Below are positions 1-9,191 of a stretch of DNA of 64,000 nt, piece after piece. Location of the stretch: positions 1-64,000 of the forward strand of contig JAPYNQ010000017.1 in NCBI GenBank assembly GCA_028289815.1. The letters are read 5' to 3'. A program made the translations under genes and the position numbers. Below the pieces are notes generated by a model that was not told where the DNA came from, did no database searches, and saw nothing but the letters and a program-made list of their open reading frames with translations. Position 1 is the first letter of the stretch. Each line of letters begins with the position of its first letter. This DNA comes from Gammaproteobacteria bacterium (GTDB lineage Bacteria; Pseudomonadota; Gammaproteobacteria; JAJDYQ01).

Positions 1-881
1 TTACTATTTTTCTCCAGCTCCGAGACAAATGACTTGCAGGCTTCAGCTTTTTTTTCGGCAGAGAGACCCATAGAAATATAATGTTCAAAAAAATGAAAAT
101 TATCTATTGCATCATCCCATGCGCGACAGACATTGTTCATATAATTTTCTTCATGATCACAGGCTATTCTATATAGATGAATATCCTGCGACATTTCGAG
201 TGCCAGCGCATGCTCTATCAGGCTTTTTATACTCGCAAAGCCTGTATCATAGGCGATGAATACCAACATTCGGCCTGATTTTTCGTTGAGAAGAAACTGT
301 CCGTCCGGTCCTTTTATCAAAACTTCCTCATTGTTATGCAAACCATTAAACAGGTAATCACAGAATTCACTGTCTGAGTACCGCACGTGAAATTCGAGCA
401 ATCTGCCGTTACAAGGACAGCTGGCAATCGCTAATGTCTGATGAGATCCATGATTCAGTTCAAGCGTAACAATTTGTCCGGCAAGAAACTGTAGTGTCTG
501 TGTACGTGGCGTTCTAAGCTGTATGATCAGAATATTTTCCCTAGCCAGCTGTATTTTCTTAACTTTGGCATTGATCTCCTGATAAGGTACTTCAATAGTG
601 CCACGATATTCTATCGCCTGCATCACAATATTGCTGCGAGCAGCACAAATGCAGGGCAGAAAATACCCCAGGCCCTTTTGGATCTCACTAAAATGATAAT
701 TTGTCTGCTTTAATGTTTTTACTTTACCCTCAATCAGACGCGATGCACATTCTCCACAGGAACCATTGTCACATCGATACCGGAGATTGATACCAGCATG
801 TAGCCCGGCTGCCAGAATGCTCTCTTTTTCATAAACCGGAAAGCTGCGCCGGCTGGGCTCCAATGTTATTCGGTACTGCAT
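1..881 (-). CDS. 2Fe-2S ferredoxin/flavin reductase-like protein (3' end outside the window)
   Basis: An uninterrupted reading frame starts at ATG 881 and runs off base 1, giving 293 visible codons. Residues 1-90 form a plant-type [2Fe-2S] ferredoxin domain with Cys37, Cys42, Cys45 and Cys77 (C-x4-C-x2-C-x31-C). The following part resembles the FAD- and NAD-binding halves of phenol hydroxylase/CDP-6-deoxy-glucose reductase-type oxidoreductases: a GQIVTLEL stretch, then an FIAYDTGFAS stretch where the pyridine-nucleotide loop is expected. One base separates its start from the stop of the dsrS-like gene, so it is probably the last gene of the same transcript and may supply electrons to a sulfur-oxidation step. 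The general class is clear; the substrate is unknown. Confidence 0.75.
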   Translation of the reverse strand, partial: MQYRITLEPSRRSFPVYEKESILAAGLHAGINLRYRCDNGSCGECASRLIEGKVKTLKQTNYHFSEIQKGLGYFLPCICAARSNIVMQAIEYRGTIEVPYQEINAKVKKIQLARENILIIQLRTPRTQTLQFLAGQIVTLELNHGSHQTLAIASCPCNGRLLEFHVRYSDSEFCDYLFNGLHNNEEVLIKGPDGQFLLNEKSGRMLVFIAYDTGFASIKSLIEHALALEMSQDIHLYRIACDHEENYMNNVCRAWDDAIDNFHFFEHYISMGLSAEKKAEACKSFVSELEKNS

Positions 882-882
882 A

Positions 883-2040
883 TCAGCGACTTTGACAACG
901 ACCCAGCAGATGATCAAATCTCTGAAATATATGTTCGGTTACCGGCTTCAGTTTTTTTCGCATCAGGGTTCCTTCGGCTGTAGTCTGCGAAAAAATATGA
1001 GTAACCAACAATTCGGACATGTGCGCAACCCACAGCAGTGACTCTAACAGGGATAGCAAGACGTGATTTTCATTCAGTTTATGGATCAATACCTTCCACT
1101 CTTGGTCGGCACGAGCGAATTTATCGCTGCCTATATCCATTAACTGTGCAGTCTGTCGATTGATCTCTGCTATCTTGTCCGGTGATTGGTCCTGCAATAC
1201 AGGCAACATATCAGCCATTTTTTCTTGCAGAGTATCCAGCAGATATACAACAACATCCTGATTAGCCGGCTTTTTGAATACAGTATAAGCCGTATCCAGA
1301 AACCCCTGTCCTTCCTCGCTTAGCAACCAGCGAAGTTTGACAGAAAACCGGTTATCCTTTAGCTGTTTCAGTATTTTATTGGCATCACCATATGCTTTAT
1401 GCGCAGCTTGACCGTGTGGCATAGCCTTGACAGAAGACTTTAGAAAACCAATCAAACAGACGTTATTGCGTTGGCTGGTACGCCAGAGTTCCTGCTTTCG
1501 ATCTTCATCAATCAGCTCTCCTTGTAACATCAGGCACACAGAATCAATCATGGGACCGGGCTCGGTTTCAAATGCCAGATGCTCAAACAAATGATCTGCC
1601 AGTACTGGCCCCAGATCGCTATTCACTATCGCTTCTTTTTCCAGCATGCGACGCGCATTTTCCGATTCAGGCATACACCACCAGGCGCGGCGCCCCAATT
1701 CAGGTGTCAATTCTTCGGCATGTACCACCGCCATCACGGCTTCGGGCTCTCCAAGCATCAGCAGCCTTTGCAGATTTTCGCCTCTGGTCTGCCCCATACG
1801 TGTCCAACGACTGATCAATACCGGATAACCACCGGGCGAACCCAAAACATAACCGGAAAGAAATTCACGAACCCTGCGCACATACTGTTCATGTTTATCC
1901 GGTGGATTCAGATCAATGTGCGCCTCAGCATTTTCCATCAGGCCGAAAACCTGCATACGACTCTCATCAATACGCACTGCGTGCGGATTCTGCACCATCA
2001 TAACGTTCAGTTGTAATAAATCCTCGTTTGTCAATTCCAT
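883..2040 (-). CDS. dsrS: DsrS-like cytoplasmic protein
   Basis: A 385-residue soluble protein with no signal peptide, no membrane segment and no metal-binding motif that I recognise. I call it DsrS from size and place: in Allochromatium vinosum the cluster order ends dsrN-dsrR-dsrS, and DsrS is a cytoplasmic protein of similar size and unclear function. Here it follows dsrR after two inserted genes (a MoxR ATPase and a VWA protein). The intergenic gap to the VWA gene is one base, so the two are probably translated from one message. Predicted mostly helical. I did not recognise a sequence signature, so the name rests on synteny. Confidence 0.55.
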   Translation of the reverse strand: MELTNEDLLQLNVMMVQNPHAVRIDESRMQVFGLMENAEAHIDLNPPDKHEQYVRRVREFLSGYVLGSPGGYPVLISRWTRMGQTRGENLQRLLMLGEPEAVMAVVHAEELTPELGRRAWWCMPESENARRMLEKEAIVNSDLGPVLADHLFEHLAFETEPGPMIDSVCLMLQGELIDEDRKQELWRTSQRNNVCLIGFLKSSVKAMPHGQAAHKAYGDANKILKQLKDNRFSVKLRWLLSEEGQGFLDTAYTVFKKPANQDVVVYLLDTLQEKMADMLPVLQDQSPDKIAEINRQTAQLMDIGSDKFARADQEWKVLIHKLNENHVLLSLLESLLWVAHMSELLVTHIFSQTTAEGTLMRKKLKPVTEHIFQRFDHLLGRCQSR

Positions 2041-2041
2041 A

Positions 2042-3340
2042 TTAATTCAGTTGTATGCGCTGCCCCCAAGGTACGGGAGACTTGCCCTTGACCAGCCAAA
2101 TGACCGGCCAGGATGGTTCTATTGCAGGAAAATGTCCCTGTGCATCAGTAAAATAAACCAACAGATCAGGTGGCTGGTCGCACCGATTCGCCCATTCAAT
2201 CGCCGGGCGGAAGTCTGTGCCGCCACCACCCTTGATATTGCCGGGCATTATGATTTCCTCCCATGCCTCGTATACCCAAGGTCCACCATCTGCCATTTTT
2301 GCGTCGCAGGCATGCAGAGTAATCCGCGCACGTATCTGTCCTTTGATGGCATTAATTTCACTGAAAAAATTGTTTATTTCATCGTCAACGATAGAGCCAC
2401 TGCTATCAACGATTACCATAAGATTAATCTGTGAACTTCTCAGGCTTGGATAAATCGCTCCACCTTGCTCGCGGCGTGAAGTCGGCCGGGTAAAACTATA
2501 GTCATCTCTGGCGACCGCACTCATATAGCGTGCCAATAACATTCTCCAAGGTAGTTGTGGCTGTAGTAAATGATCTACTATGCGGGCTATCCCACCACCC
2601 AGCTTGCCAGCCTGAATAGCAGCTTGTGCTGCCCCAGCCATACGCTGTTGCCATTGTATCGCCAGATCCTGCTTTTCTTCTTCTTTTAAGAGCGGAGGTA
2701 ATACAGTCTTCTGCTCCATCATGTTTTGCTCCGCTGCAGTATTTTTATCATTACCACCTTTAACTTTCCGGGTATCCGATGAGGGTTTTTGTTTTTTTTC
2801 AGCAGCTTGATGGGTACCTGACTGTTGCTGCTTGCAAATATCTCTCTCATCGCTATCTGAATCACTGGTCTGATTACTACTATCTGCATTGAAATCCCGA
2901 TCATAAACATGTTGATCCATTGGTTCCTGATCAAGCTGATCATCAATCAGAGGATATATTTCTTCGGCTGTCAGACCATCATATTCTTTGAGGTATAACA
3001 CATTCGGTGGTGGTTTCAATCCATCGTTTATTAATAATGAATTAACCGCAAAATCACAGGCAATGTCCCAGCGGTGTTTTTCTCGATAACGTCGCCGTGC
3101 AAAATGTAATAATGCACAATGCAAGGCATCATGTGCCAGCATGAATTGTGTCTGCTCTATGGATAGTGAATCAATATAATCGCGATTATAATAAAATGAT
3201 TTGGCATCGGTGGCCGTTGTACTACACCACTCAGTAGCATCCATCAGAGGCAATCTTAAGGCCAATGCTCCCAGAAAAGGACGCCCCAAAATGAGTTTGG
3301 TACGGGCCGAACCGAGTTTGATTTTAATTGGGTCGGACAT
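2042..3340 (-). CDS. DUF2201-type VWA / metallopeptidase-like protein
   Basis: 432 residues. The N-terminal part (about 1-140) resembles the putative metallopeptidase domain of DUF2201 proteins, with an H70-D-A-L-H74 pair inside a helix, then WD91-92 and CD96-97. Residues 150-215 are a hydrophilic, low-complexity Asp/Ser/Lys-rich linker. The C-terminal third is a von Willebrand A domain with a complete MIDAS: D312-S-S-G-S316, Thr375 in a GGGGTDF loop and Asp399. Such VWA proteins work with MoxR-type AAA ATPases as chaperone or cofactor-insertion pairs. The matching ATPase lies at 3861-4904. The target could be a Dsr protein, but that is inference from position only. Confidence 0.8.
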   Translation of the reverse strand: MSDPIKIKLGSARTKLILGRPFLGALALRLPLMDATEWCSTTATDAKSFYYNRDYIDSLSIEQTQFMLAHDALHCALLHFARRRYREKHRWDIACDFAVNSLLINDGLKPPPNVLYLKEYDGLTAEEIYPLIDDQLDQEPMDQHVYDRDFNADSSNQTSDSDSDERDICKQQQSGTHQAAEKKQKPSSDTRKVKGGNDKNTAAEQNMMEQKTVLPPLLKEEEKQDLAIQWQQRMAGAAQAAIQAGKLGGGIARIVDHLLQPQLPWRMLLARYMSAVARDDYSFTRPTSRREQGGAIYPSLRSSQINLMVIVDSSGSIVDDEINNFFSEINAIKGQIRARITLHACDAKMADGGPWVYEAWEEIIMPGNIKGGGGTDFRPAIEWANRCDQPPDLLVYFTDAQGHFPAIEPSWPVIWLVKGKSPVPWGQRIQLN

Positions 3341-3416
3341 TTAATATCTATATAGAACACAGATGGACATTTTTTTATCCGATTACTCAATAGAGTTTGA
3401 TGCCTATGACAGTATT

Positions 3417-3824
3417 TTATGGAATATCTACTTTGTGGAGTGTCCTAAGAAATTCATTTCTACTATTACTTTCAAATCTCTGATGACTTTCATCATTTAT
3501 CTTTCGCCTATTTGCAGAAAATGCAGGCATAACATAACCCCATGTACGATTTCTGGCAAATACTACAACTACGTCCACATAGCTTTCTTTCCATCTATTT
3601 TCTATTTCCTGATTTTCGTCTTTGGCTTCTATGGTTTTAACTTGAACTCGATAATATTCAGGTCCATCGGAAATTAGTATATCTGTTTTATGTCCATTAT
3701 CCAAAACTGGAGTAAAAACCTGCTATCCATCGTACATTAGCCAACTAATAACCTGATTTTCAAATGCAGTATTTTTTAATGTTCGGTGTGTCCCTTCTTT
3801 AACAGGAGTCATTCTTCCGGGCAT
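3417..3824 (-). pseudogene. PD-(D/E)XK endonuclease-like gene broken by an amber codon
   Basis: Reading from ATG 3824 gives a 135-residue protein interrupted only by TAG at 3725-3723 (codon 34), where tryptophan (TGG) would be one base away. The reading continues in frame on both sides. It has an N-terminal helix with Glu22 (TAFENQV), then KTDILIS and YRVQVKT, the D...(Q)xK order of the PD-(D/E)XK_5 group. The gene lies between the MoxR ATPase and the VWA gene, which usually adjoin, so it looks like an insertion that later died. A TTG at 3704 could restart translation but would lose the first helix. A sequencing error at one base is the alternative. Confidence 0.7.
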
Positions 3825-3860
3825 AATGCTTTCTTCCTGTAATAAAATAACAAATACAAA

Positions 3861-4904
3861 TTAAGCATATAGCATCACATCTGCAATATGCTTTGACCAA
3901 TCCGAAAACTCGGGCACACTGAAAATGGACTCACCGACCGCTCGGTGCATGTCGGCAACCAGCACCACACCCATCTCTTTTTGTGGAAATTTGCCGGCAT
4001 AGTTCAGAATATTGCCAAAAGTTCTGTCGGCACTATCTTCATTTTTAAATCGAATCGCACAACCAACCAATGAAGATGCCACTGCATATTGCAGATCAAT
4101 TTCTTCCGGTACGGCAACATCTTCTCCAGAGAGAATAGCATCAATATCCGGCAGATTATCCATGTTATCAATAAAAGCCTTCAATTCGATGCCGGCAGCC
4201 AAACCGACACAGGATTGTAAGGTGCCGGCAAGTAAATCCTTATTACCATAAAATTTCTGTAATGCACGATGTGCAAATTCCCATGAACGTGGAGATGGAA
4301 AAGATACCGGGTTATGTGCCGGATCAAAATCAAATATCAGTTCCGGACGAAAACGCAAGAAAGCGATTATCCGTTCATCAATCTGATTCTGCCAAGCCCA
4401 GGCCACCCAGTCATCCAGATGTACATCAAATTCATAATGGGAAAACCGGTTAGCAAGAGGCGCCGGCATGACATAGGTAACACCGCGATCTCCATGACGA
4501 TTGCCTGCTGCAAAAATTACCCAGCCTTCAGGCACTTTATATTCACCAAGACGCCGATCCAAGATTAACTGATAAGCAGCTGCAGAAACTGTTGGTGGCG
4601 CAGAAGTAATCTCATCGAGAAATAATATTCCTTTATCGCCATGCCGTCTGGTATCGGGTAGTAAGGCAGGGATAGCCCATTCTACTGAATTACCGAGACG
4701 AAAGGGAATGCCACGTAAGTCAGAGGGCTCCATCTGAGACAATCGGATATCAATAATATTAACACCGTGATTCGCTGCAATCTGGCTGACAAGTTGTGAT
4801 TTACCGACGCCCGGCGGGCCCCATAGCATCACAGGGGTATGGTGACCATACTCGGCACTCTCAAATTCCCGGTTCAGTATCCTGTATATATGTGCTGGGC
4901 GCAT
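3861..4904 (-). CDS. MoxR-type AAA+ ATPase, partner of the VWA protein
   Basis: 347 residues. Walker A is G29-P-P-G-V-G-K-S36, Walker B lies in GILFLDEIT near residue 95, and a sensor-1-like FAAGNR follows. The family is the AAA_5/MoxR group, whose members act with VWA-domain proteins to remodel or metallate target enzymes. The VWA partner is at 2042-3340 in the same direction, interrupted only by a dead nuclease gene. Upstream, dsrR starts at 5318 and stops 87 bases before this start. Co-direction with the dsr genes suggests a maturation role for the sulfur oxidation machinery, but this is not shown. Confidence 0.85.
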   Translation of the reverse strand: MRPAHIYRILNREFESAEYGHHTPVMLWGPPGVGKSQLVSQIAANHGVNIIDIRLSQMEPSDLRGIPFRLGNSVEWAIPALLPDTRRHGDKGILFLDEITSAPPTVSAAAYQLILDRRLGEYKVPEGWVIFAAGNRHGDRGVTYVMPAPLANRFSHYEFDVHLDDWVAWAWQNQIDERIIAFLRFRPELIFDFDPAHNPVSFPSPRSWEFAHRALQKFYGNKDLLAGTLQSCVGLAAGIELKAFIDNMDNLPDIDAILSGEDVAVPEEIDLQYAVASSLVGCAIRFKNEDSADRTFGNILNYAGKFPQKEMGVVLVADMHRAVGESIFSVPEFSDWSKHIADVMLYA

Positions 4905-4991
4905 GTATGTCCCCGTTTTTTTGATCCGACCGGGCTTGCATCTATACTATTACAATCAACAACACTATTTTATCAGTCCGTAATCGGTATT

Positions 4992-5318
4992 TCACTTCTT
5001 ATAGGTTTTTCTGGAGTGGCTTGGATCGTTAGGATTGTCAAAGATAAAGTGAAACTGGCCTTGCTCAATTTCAACATAATCCAGTATCGTACCTTCCAGC
5101 AAAGGTTGCTCATCAGCGGAAACAATCACCATTATATTTCCGGCATAATCTTGGCTGTCACCATCTTTAACACCTTCATCGTCAAAACCCATACGATAAT
5201 CCAGACCACCTTCGGGTGTATGGGTTGTTGCAATTCTCAGCGGCAAGCCGGTTGCATCGGACTGCTCGGCCGCAATTTCTATCTGTCTGATTGCATCTTG
5301 TGTCACATTTATTGTCAT
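4992..5318 (-). CDS. dsrR: DsrR, cysteine-free A-type (IscA-like) protein
   Basis: 108 residues with the HesB/IscA fold pattern (MTINVTQDAIRQI start, GLDYRMGF middle). It has no cysteine at all, although A-type iron-sulfur carriers use three. This matches DsrR of A. vinosum, described as an IscA homologue without the ligands that influences dsr expression. I chose ATG 5318 rather than an upstream start because it is preceded by AGAGAGG at good spacing and because its ATGA overlaps the dsrN stop (TGA 5317-5315), a sign of coupled translation. Confidence 0.85.
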   Translation of the reverse strand: MTINVTQDAIRQIEIAAEQSDATGLPLRIATTHTPEGGLDYRMGFDDEGVKDGDSQDYAGNIMVIVSADEQPLLEGTILDYVEIEQGQFHFIFDNPNDPSHSRKTYKK

Positions 5319-6685
5319 GACGCACCTCTCTTGTACTGCTTTACAAATTTTACAAACTGTCTGACCCACGGATTAGACCGGGTTGAGCGAAGATGAGCAT
5401 ATCCGGCTACCGTATTACGAAAGATAATACCGTCTTTACTGCCATCAATGCCGTGGCCGCGTTGAACCTCATACGCATAATCCAGTCCATCATCAACATT
5501 CTCAAGACTGGAATGATGGAACTCATGCGCACATATGTTATTACCTTCCACATTAGGCTGCCATGGCGCTTTGCCTGTCAGCTTTAGCCGGGTATATCCA
5601 CGTCCCTGCGTACATTGGTGCATGCGTACATCCGCGGCAATAGCATTAGACATCTTGCAATATTTACCTTCCCATTCTATACCACGACATAAATACATCA
5701 GCCCTCCACACTCAGCATATACCGGCAAACCACTATGTACCGCCTTTCTAATTGCATCGCGCATTGAGCTATTGCGGGATAGTTCCCGCATGTGGGTTTC
5801 AGGAAATCCTCCGCCAATCACAAGCCCGTCAATTTCAGGTAATTGTGTGTCCTTAATCAGGTCAATACAGACAAGTTCAGCCCCTTGATCGGCAAATTCG
5901 GAAAGATCGTCCTGATAATAAAAACCAAATGCGGAATCCCGGGCAATACCAATTCGAACTTCGGCCAATACATTACTTTTATATTGTTTTTTTTCAACAG
6001 GCCTTTTCAATCGTAGCAACGTAACCAGAGTATCCAGGTCCACTTGGTTCTCAATATGCTTTTTTATAAGGTCTATCTTATTGCCGGCGAAACTATATTC
6101 ATTACTGGGCACAAGCCCTAGATGACGCTCATCAATCACTAGTTCGGTATGCCGGTCAACAGCACCCAACACCGGCAAATCACTGTATTTCTCGATGGCT
6201 TGGCGTAGTTTAACTTCGTGACGTTTACTCGCTACTTTATTCAGAATAATACCGATAATATCAACATCAGAATCAAACCGTTGATAGCCCATAACCAACG
6301 GGGCAACACCACGTGTAATACCTTGAACATCTATAACAAGTATTACCGGGACATCCAGATATTTCGCCAGTGCCGCATTACAATCGCTACCATTCGGATC
6401 AACGCCGTCAAATAATCCTTTATTACCTTCAATAAATCCCAGGCCAGACTGTTGGTAGTATATCTCCCATAATTCACGAATTTCATCATGTGTCTGTGTG
6501 TTGAAATCCAAGTTAAAGCAGGGCCGGCCACTGGCCTGTGTCAGCCATAACGGGTCAATATAATCCGGTCCCTTTTTGAAAGGTTGTATTCTATATCCAC
6601 GTTCAGTTAGTGCAGCACATAAGCCTATACTGATTGTCGTTTTTCCCGAGGATTTATGGGCCGCAGAAATAAAAATCCGGGACAT
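5315..6685 (-). CDS. dsrN: DsrN, cobyrinate a,c-diamide synthase-like sirohaem amidase
   Basis: About 456 residues from ATG 6685 (five codons inside the longest frame, giving the typical MSRIFISAAHKSSGKTT start). The N-terminal half is a P-loop CobQ/CobB-type dethiobiotin-synthetase fold with a KSSGKTT loop. The C-terminal half is a class-I glutamine amidotransferase with the nucleophile in YAECGGLMYL and a downstream His/Glu region (EFHHSSLE). DsrN amidates sirohaem to the siro(haem)amide used by DsrAB. Its stop overlaps the start of dsrR by four bases. Confidence 0.92.
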   Translation of the reverse strand: MSRIFISAAHKSSGKTTISIGLCAALTERGYRIQPFKKGPDYIDPLWLTQASGRPCFNLDFNTQTHDEIRELWEIYYQQSGLGFIEGNKGLFDGVDPNGSDCNAALAKYLDVPVILVIDVQGITRGVAPLVMGYQRFDSDVDIIGIILNKVASKRHEVKLRQAIEKYSDLPVLGAVDRHTELVIDERHLGLVPSNEYSFAGNKIDLIKKHIENQVDLDTLVTLLRLKRPVEKKQYKSNVLAEVRIGIARDSAFGFYYQDDLSEFADQGAELVCIDLIKDTQLPEIDGLVIGGGFPETHMRELSRNSSMRDAIRKAVHSGLPVYAECGGLMYLCRGIEWEGKYCKMSNAIAADVRMHQCTQGRGYTRLKLTGKAPWQPNVEGNNICAHEFHHSSLENVDDGLDYAYEVQRGHGIDGSKDGIIFRNTVAGYAHLRSTRSNPWVRQFVKFVKQYKRGAS

Positions 6686-6742
6686 CAGCGTATCCCGCAT
6701 GGAATATTCGATCTGTCAGTCTTGGGCCACAGTAGACTAATC

Positions 6743-7975
6743 TCAGGATGAAGCCTTGGCAACATAATGAGGATCAACGATTTCATCAGCCAGACTCTGA
6801 GGTAAAAACCGCAAAACTGAGATGCCAATAACAACCATAATAAGCGCCACACCAAAGCCCATGCCTGCACCCAGAATGATTTCAGGCAGTGAAGTTGAAT
6901 AGGCTACCGACATACCATCCATAAAACCACTGTTGACGATCTCCATACCAGGAAAAATATCCAGAGGATAAGCCTGACCACCAATAATGATGACATACAT
7001 CTGTGCCAAACCACCCAAGACAGCCAACGCTGATGCAATACCAATCATCAAGCGCTGACTGCTCAGTGAGCTAAATAGAATAATGGTCGGGACGACTGAA
7101 CCAATTAAAATCTGTAATCCCCAGAATATCGATGAATATTGACTGCCACCATTTTTACCTAGCAAGATAAACGCTTCAATTCCATGATGTTCAGCTGCAT
7201 ACAGATTTGTCAGATGATAGACCAGTACGAAATAAAGAACGGCACTGATAAATACTGCCAGCAAATTCTTCAGGCGACGTAAAACACTATCTCCAAGCTC
7301 CCGGCCAGTCCAGCTATACGCTATCATCAATACAAGAATGTAAATAGCGAGGCCCGCAACAAAAGACATCATAATAAACATGGGTGCCATGATAGCCGCA
7401 TCATAGCTCTGGCGCGCCACTAGGAATCCAAAAATTGAACCAGTACCAGTCGTCAAAATCAGGCGCCAGATAAATGCGATCATACCGGCGACTTTAGAAT
7501 ACTTTCGCATCCTTTTTTCCATCATAAACCAGATATACAGGATAACGATTACAAAAAATCCGTTATAAAGTAGTTGGTTCCATGCAAAAATGGATTTGAG
7601 ATTCCAATAGGTCATTGCAATAATCAGACGATCCGGTCGCCCCAGATCAAGTATGAGAACAACGAGGCCGCCTGTCAGCAACGCAATGGCAAGCAACGCG
7701 GAAAGTGGAGCTAACGGCTCATAGGCAGCCTTACCAAATACTGATGCAATCGACGCGATATTGAGTGCGCCAGAGGCGGCGATGATTAGATACACTGCAA
7801 AAACATGGGGCATGCCCCAAACAATCTGGTTCGTCATGCCGGTTACATAATGTCCATGATGTTCCATATACATGGCGGCGACAAAACCAGTCAGCGTTAT
7901 CGCACCAAGGACACCCAACAAGGCCCAATATCCGAAACTTTTGCCTTCAATCTGTGTAAAATTAACCGGCTTCAT
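6743..7975 (-). CDS. dsrP: DsrP, NrfD-like membrane subunit of DsrMKJOP
   Basis: 410 residues with about ten hydrophobic helices spread along the whole length, as in NrfD/PsrC-type quinone-interacting subunits. It is the integral-membrane partner of DsrO in the DsrMKJOP transmembrane complex that exchanges electrons between the quinone pool and periplasm or cytoplasm. It sits between dsrO and dsrN with short gaps and the same direction. Start ATG 7975 gives the cytoplasmic MKPVNFTQIEG tail before the first helix. Confidence 0.93.
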   Translation of the reverse strand: MKPVNFTQIEGKSFGYWALLGVLGAITLTGFVAAMYMEHHGHYVTGMTNQIVWGMPHVFAVYLIIAASGALNIASIASVFGKAAYEPLAPLSALLAIALLTGGLVVLILDLGRPDRLIIAMTYWNLKSIFAWNQLLYNGFFVIVILYIWFMMEKRMRKYSKVAGMIAFIWRLILTTGTGSIFGFLVARQSYDAAIMAPMFIMMSFVAGLAIYILVLMIAYSWTGRELGDSVLRRLKNLLAVFISAVLYFVLVYHLTNLYAAEHHGIEAFILLGKNGGSQYSSIFWGLQILIGSVVPTIILFSSLSSQRLMIGIASALAVLGGLAQMYVIIIGGQAYPLDIFPGMEIVNSGFMDGMSVAYSTSLPEIILGAGMGFGVALIMVVIGISVLRFLPQSLADEIVDPHYVAKASS

Positions 7976-8011
7976 AAATAGCTTGTATCCTGTCCGAAAT
8001 AGCTGCCGTAA

Positions 8012-8758
8012 TTAGATGTTACGATAACGTACACCCAGATTCAGACGTAAATCAGCACGAAGCTGACGGCTTGGATATTTGGCCAATTCCCGGGAAATCC
8101 GGCTATCAGGGTCATTCAGGTCACCGAAAACCAGGGCGTCATGTTGACACGCTTGGACGCAGGCCGTTGTACCCTCTCCCGCATCCACTTTGTGAATACA
8201 AAAAGTACAGGACTCAACTGTGCCCTTGCCACGCGGCGCATGCACTGCCTGGCCAGTCACATCTTCGTGAATGAAGGAACGTGCCTTATAAGGGCAGGCC
8301 ATCATACAGTAACGACAGCCAATGCAGATATGCTTATCAACCAGCACAATTCCATCAGCACGCTTGAAGGATGAACCGGTGGGACATACATCGACGCAAG
8401 GCGGATGTTCGCAATGCTGGCACATGACCGGAATACCGTATTCCCTACCTGTCTGTTTGTCTCTTAAATGCACTTTGCGTATCCACTGGGCATCCGTTGC
8501 AGGACGCCCTAGCTGATGCACGCCATTTTCTTCATGACATGCCGTAACACAATCAGTACAGCCATCAACACATTTATTAGCATCAATCAGCATCCCCCAC
8601 CGAGTTCTATCGGTCACTGCATCACCAGGATCACGAGCAGCCCGAGCAACGTCATATAAAATCACGCCGGGAACCACACTCATCGCAGCTGCGCCCGCGG
8701 CAGTCTGCTTAACAAATGAACGTCTGGACTGGTCGGTCATTTCTTTACTCGCCGCCAT
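8012..8758 (-). CDS. dsrO: DsrO, periplasmic Tat-exported iron-sulfur protein
   Basis: 248 residues. The N-terminus has a twin-arginine signal (SRRSFVKQ, then a hydrophobic stretch to about residue 40). The mature part is a ferredoxin-like subunit with multiple Cys clusters (CVDGCTDCVTAC, CQHCEHPPCVDVCP, CIGCRYCMMACP), consistent with several [4Fe-4S] centres. It pairs with membrane DsrP. Its start overlaps the dsrJ stop by 14 bases. An internal ATG at 8740 (MTDQSRRSF) is an equally good start and would remove the overlap. Confidence 0.93.
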   Translation of the reverse strand: MAASKEMTDQSRRSFVKQTAAGAAAMSVVPGVILYDVARAARDPGDAVTDRTRWGMLIDANKCVDGCTDCVTACHEENGVHQLGRPATDAQWIRKVHLRDKQTGREYGIPVMCQHCEHPPCVDVCPTGSSFKRADGIVLVDKHICIGCRYCMMACPYKARSFIHEDVTGQAVHAPRGKGTVESCTFCIHKVDAGEGTTACVQACQHDALVFGDLNDPDSRISRELAKYPSRQLRADLRLNLGVRYRNI

Positions 8759-9179
8759 ATGGCCTATCTTGATTAAACTTCACTGTGAGTTGACGCATTT
8801 TATTAATCTCATCAGGAGTCGTGCGATGGCAACCAAAACAATCAATACTTACAGCCACATAATTATGGCAACTTTCACAGAACTGTCCCTTTGCATTTAT
8901 CGGCATAGCCTTACCTTGCTCGTCATAACCTGCATGACAGTCAATACAATCTTTAAGTGAGTGCTTGGCAGTAATACCACGTATGCCTTTATACACGGTT
9001 TCATCGCGTTGATGCAGGATAAAGTTCATATGTTCGCGGCGCATAATATCAGCAGGTTCGACACATTTTTCACCGACAGGCTGCGGGTATTTCGGCAGGC
9101 TGACACGATCACCGGCAACAACACTACCAACAATCAGCATCGGTCCCAGCAAGAATAGTTGACCCAGAATCGCTCTCAT
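8745..9179 (-). CDS. dsrJ: DsrJ, periplasmic trihaem cytochrome c
   Basis: 144 residues with an N-terminal signal peptide (cleavage probably near VVAGD, residues 20-24). Three CxxCH haem sites: Cys78-His82, Cys101-His105 and Cys114-His118. Cys39 is outside these motifs and matches the extra conserved cysteine proposed to ligate one DsrJ haem. It is the cytochrome subunit of DsrMKJOP. The downstream dsrO reading frame overlaps its end. Confidence 0.93.
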   Translation of the reverse strand: MRAILGQLFLLGPMLIVGSVVAGDRVSLPKYPQPVGEKCVEPADIMRREHMNFILHQRDETVYKGIRGITAKHSLKDCIDCHAGYDEQGKAMPINAKGQFCESCHNYVAVSIDCFGCHRTTPDEINKMRQLTVKFNQDRPYGGE

Positions 9180-9191
9180 TAAATTTCCTGG

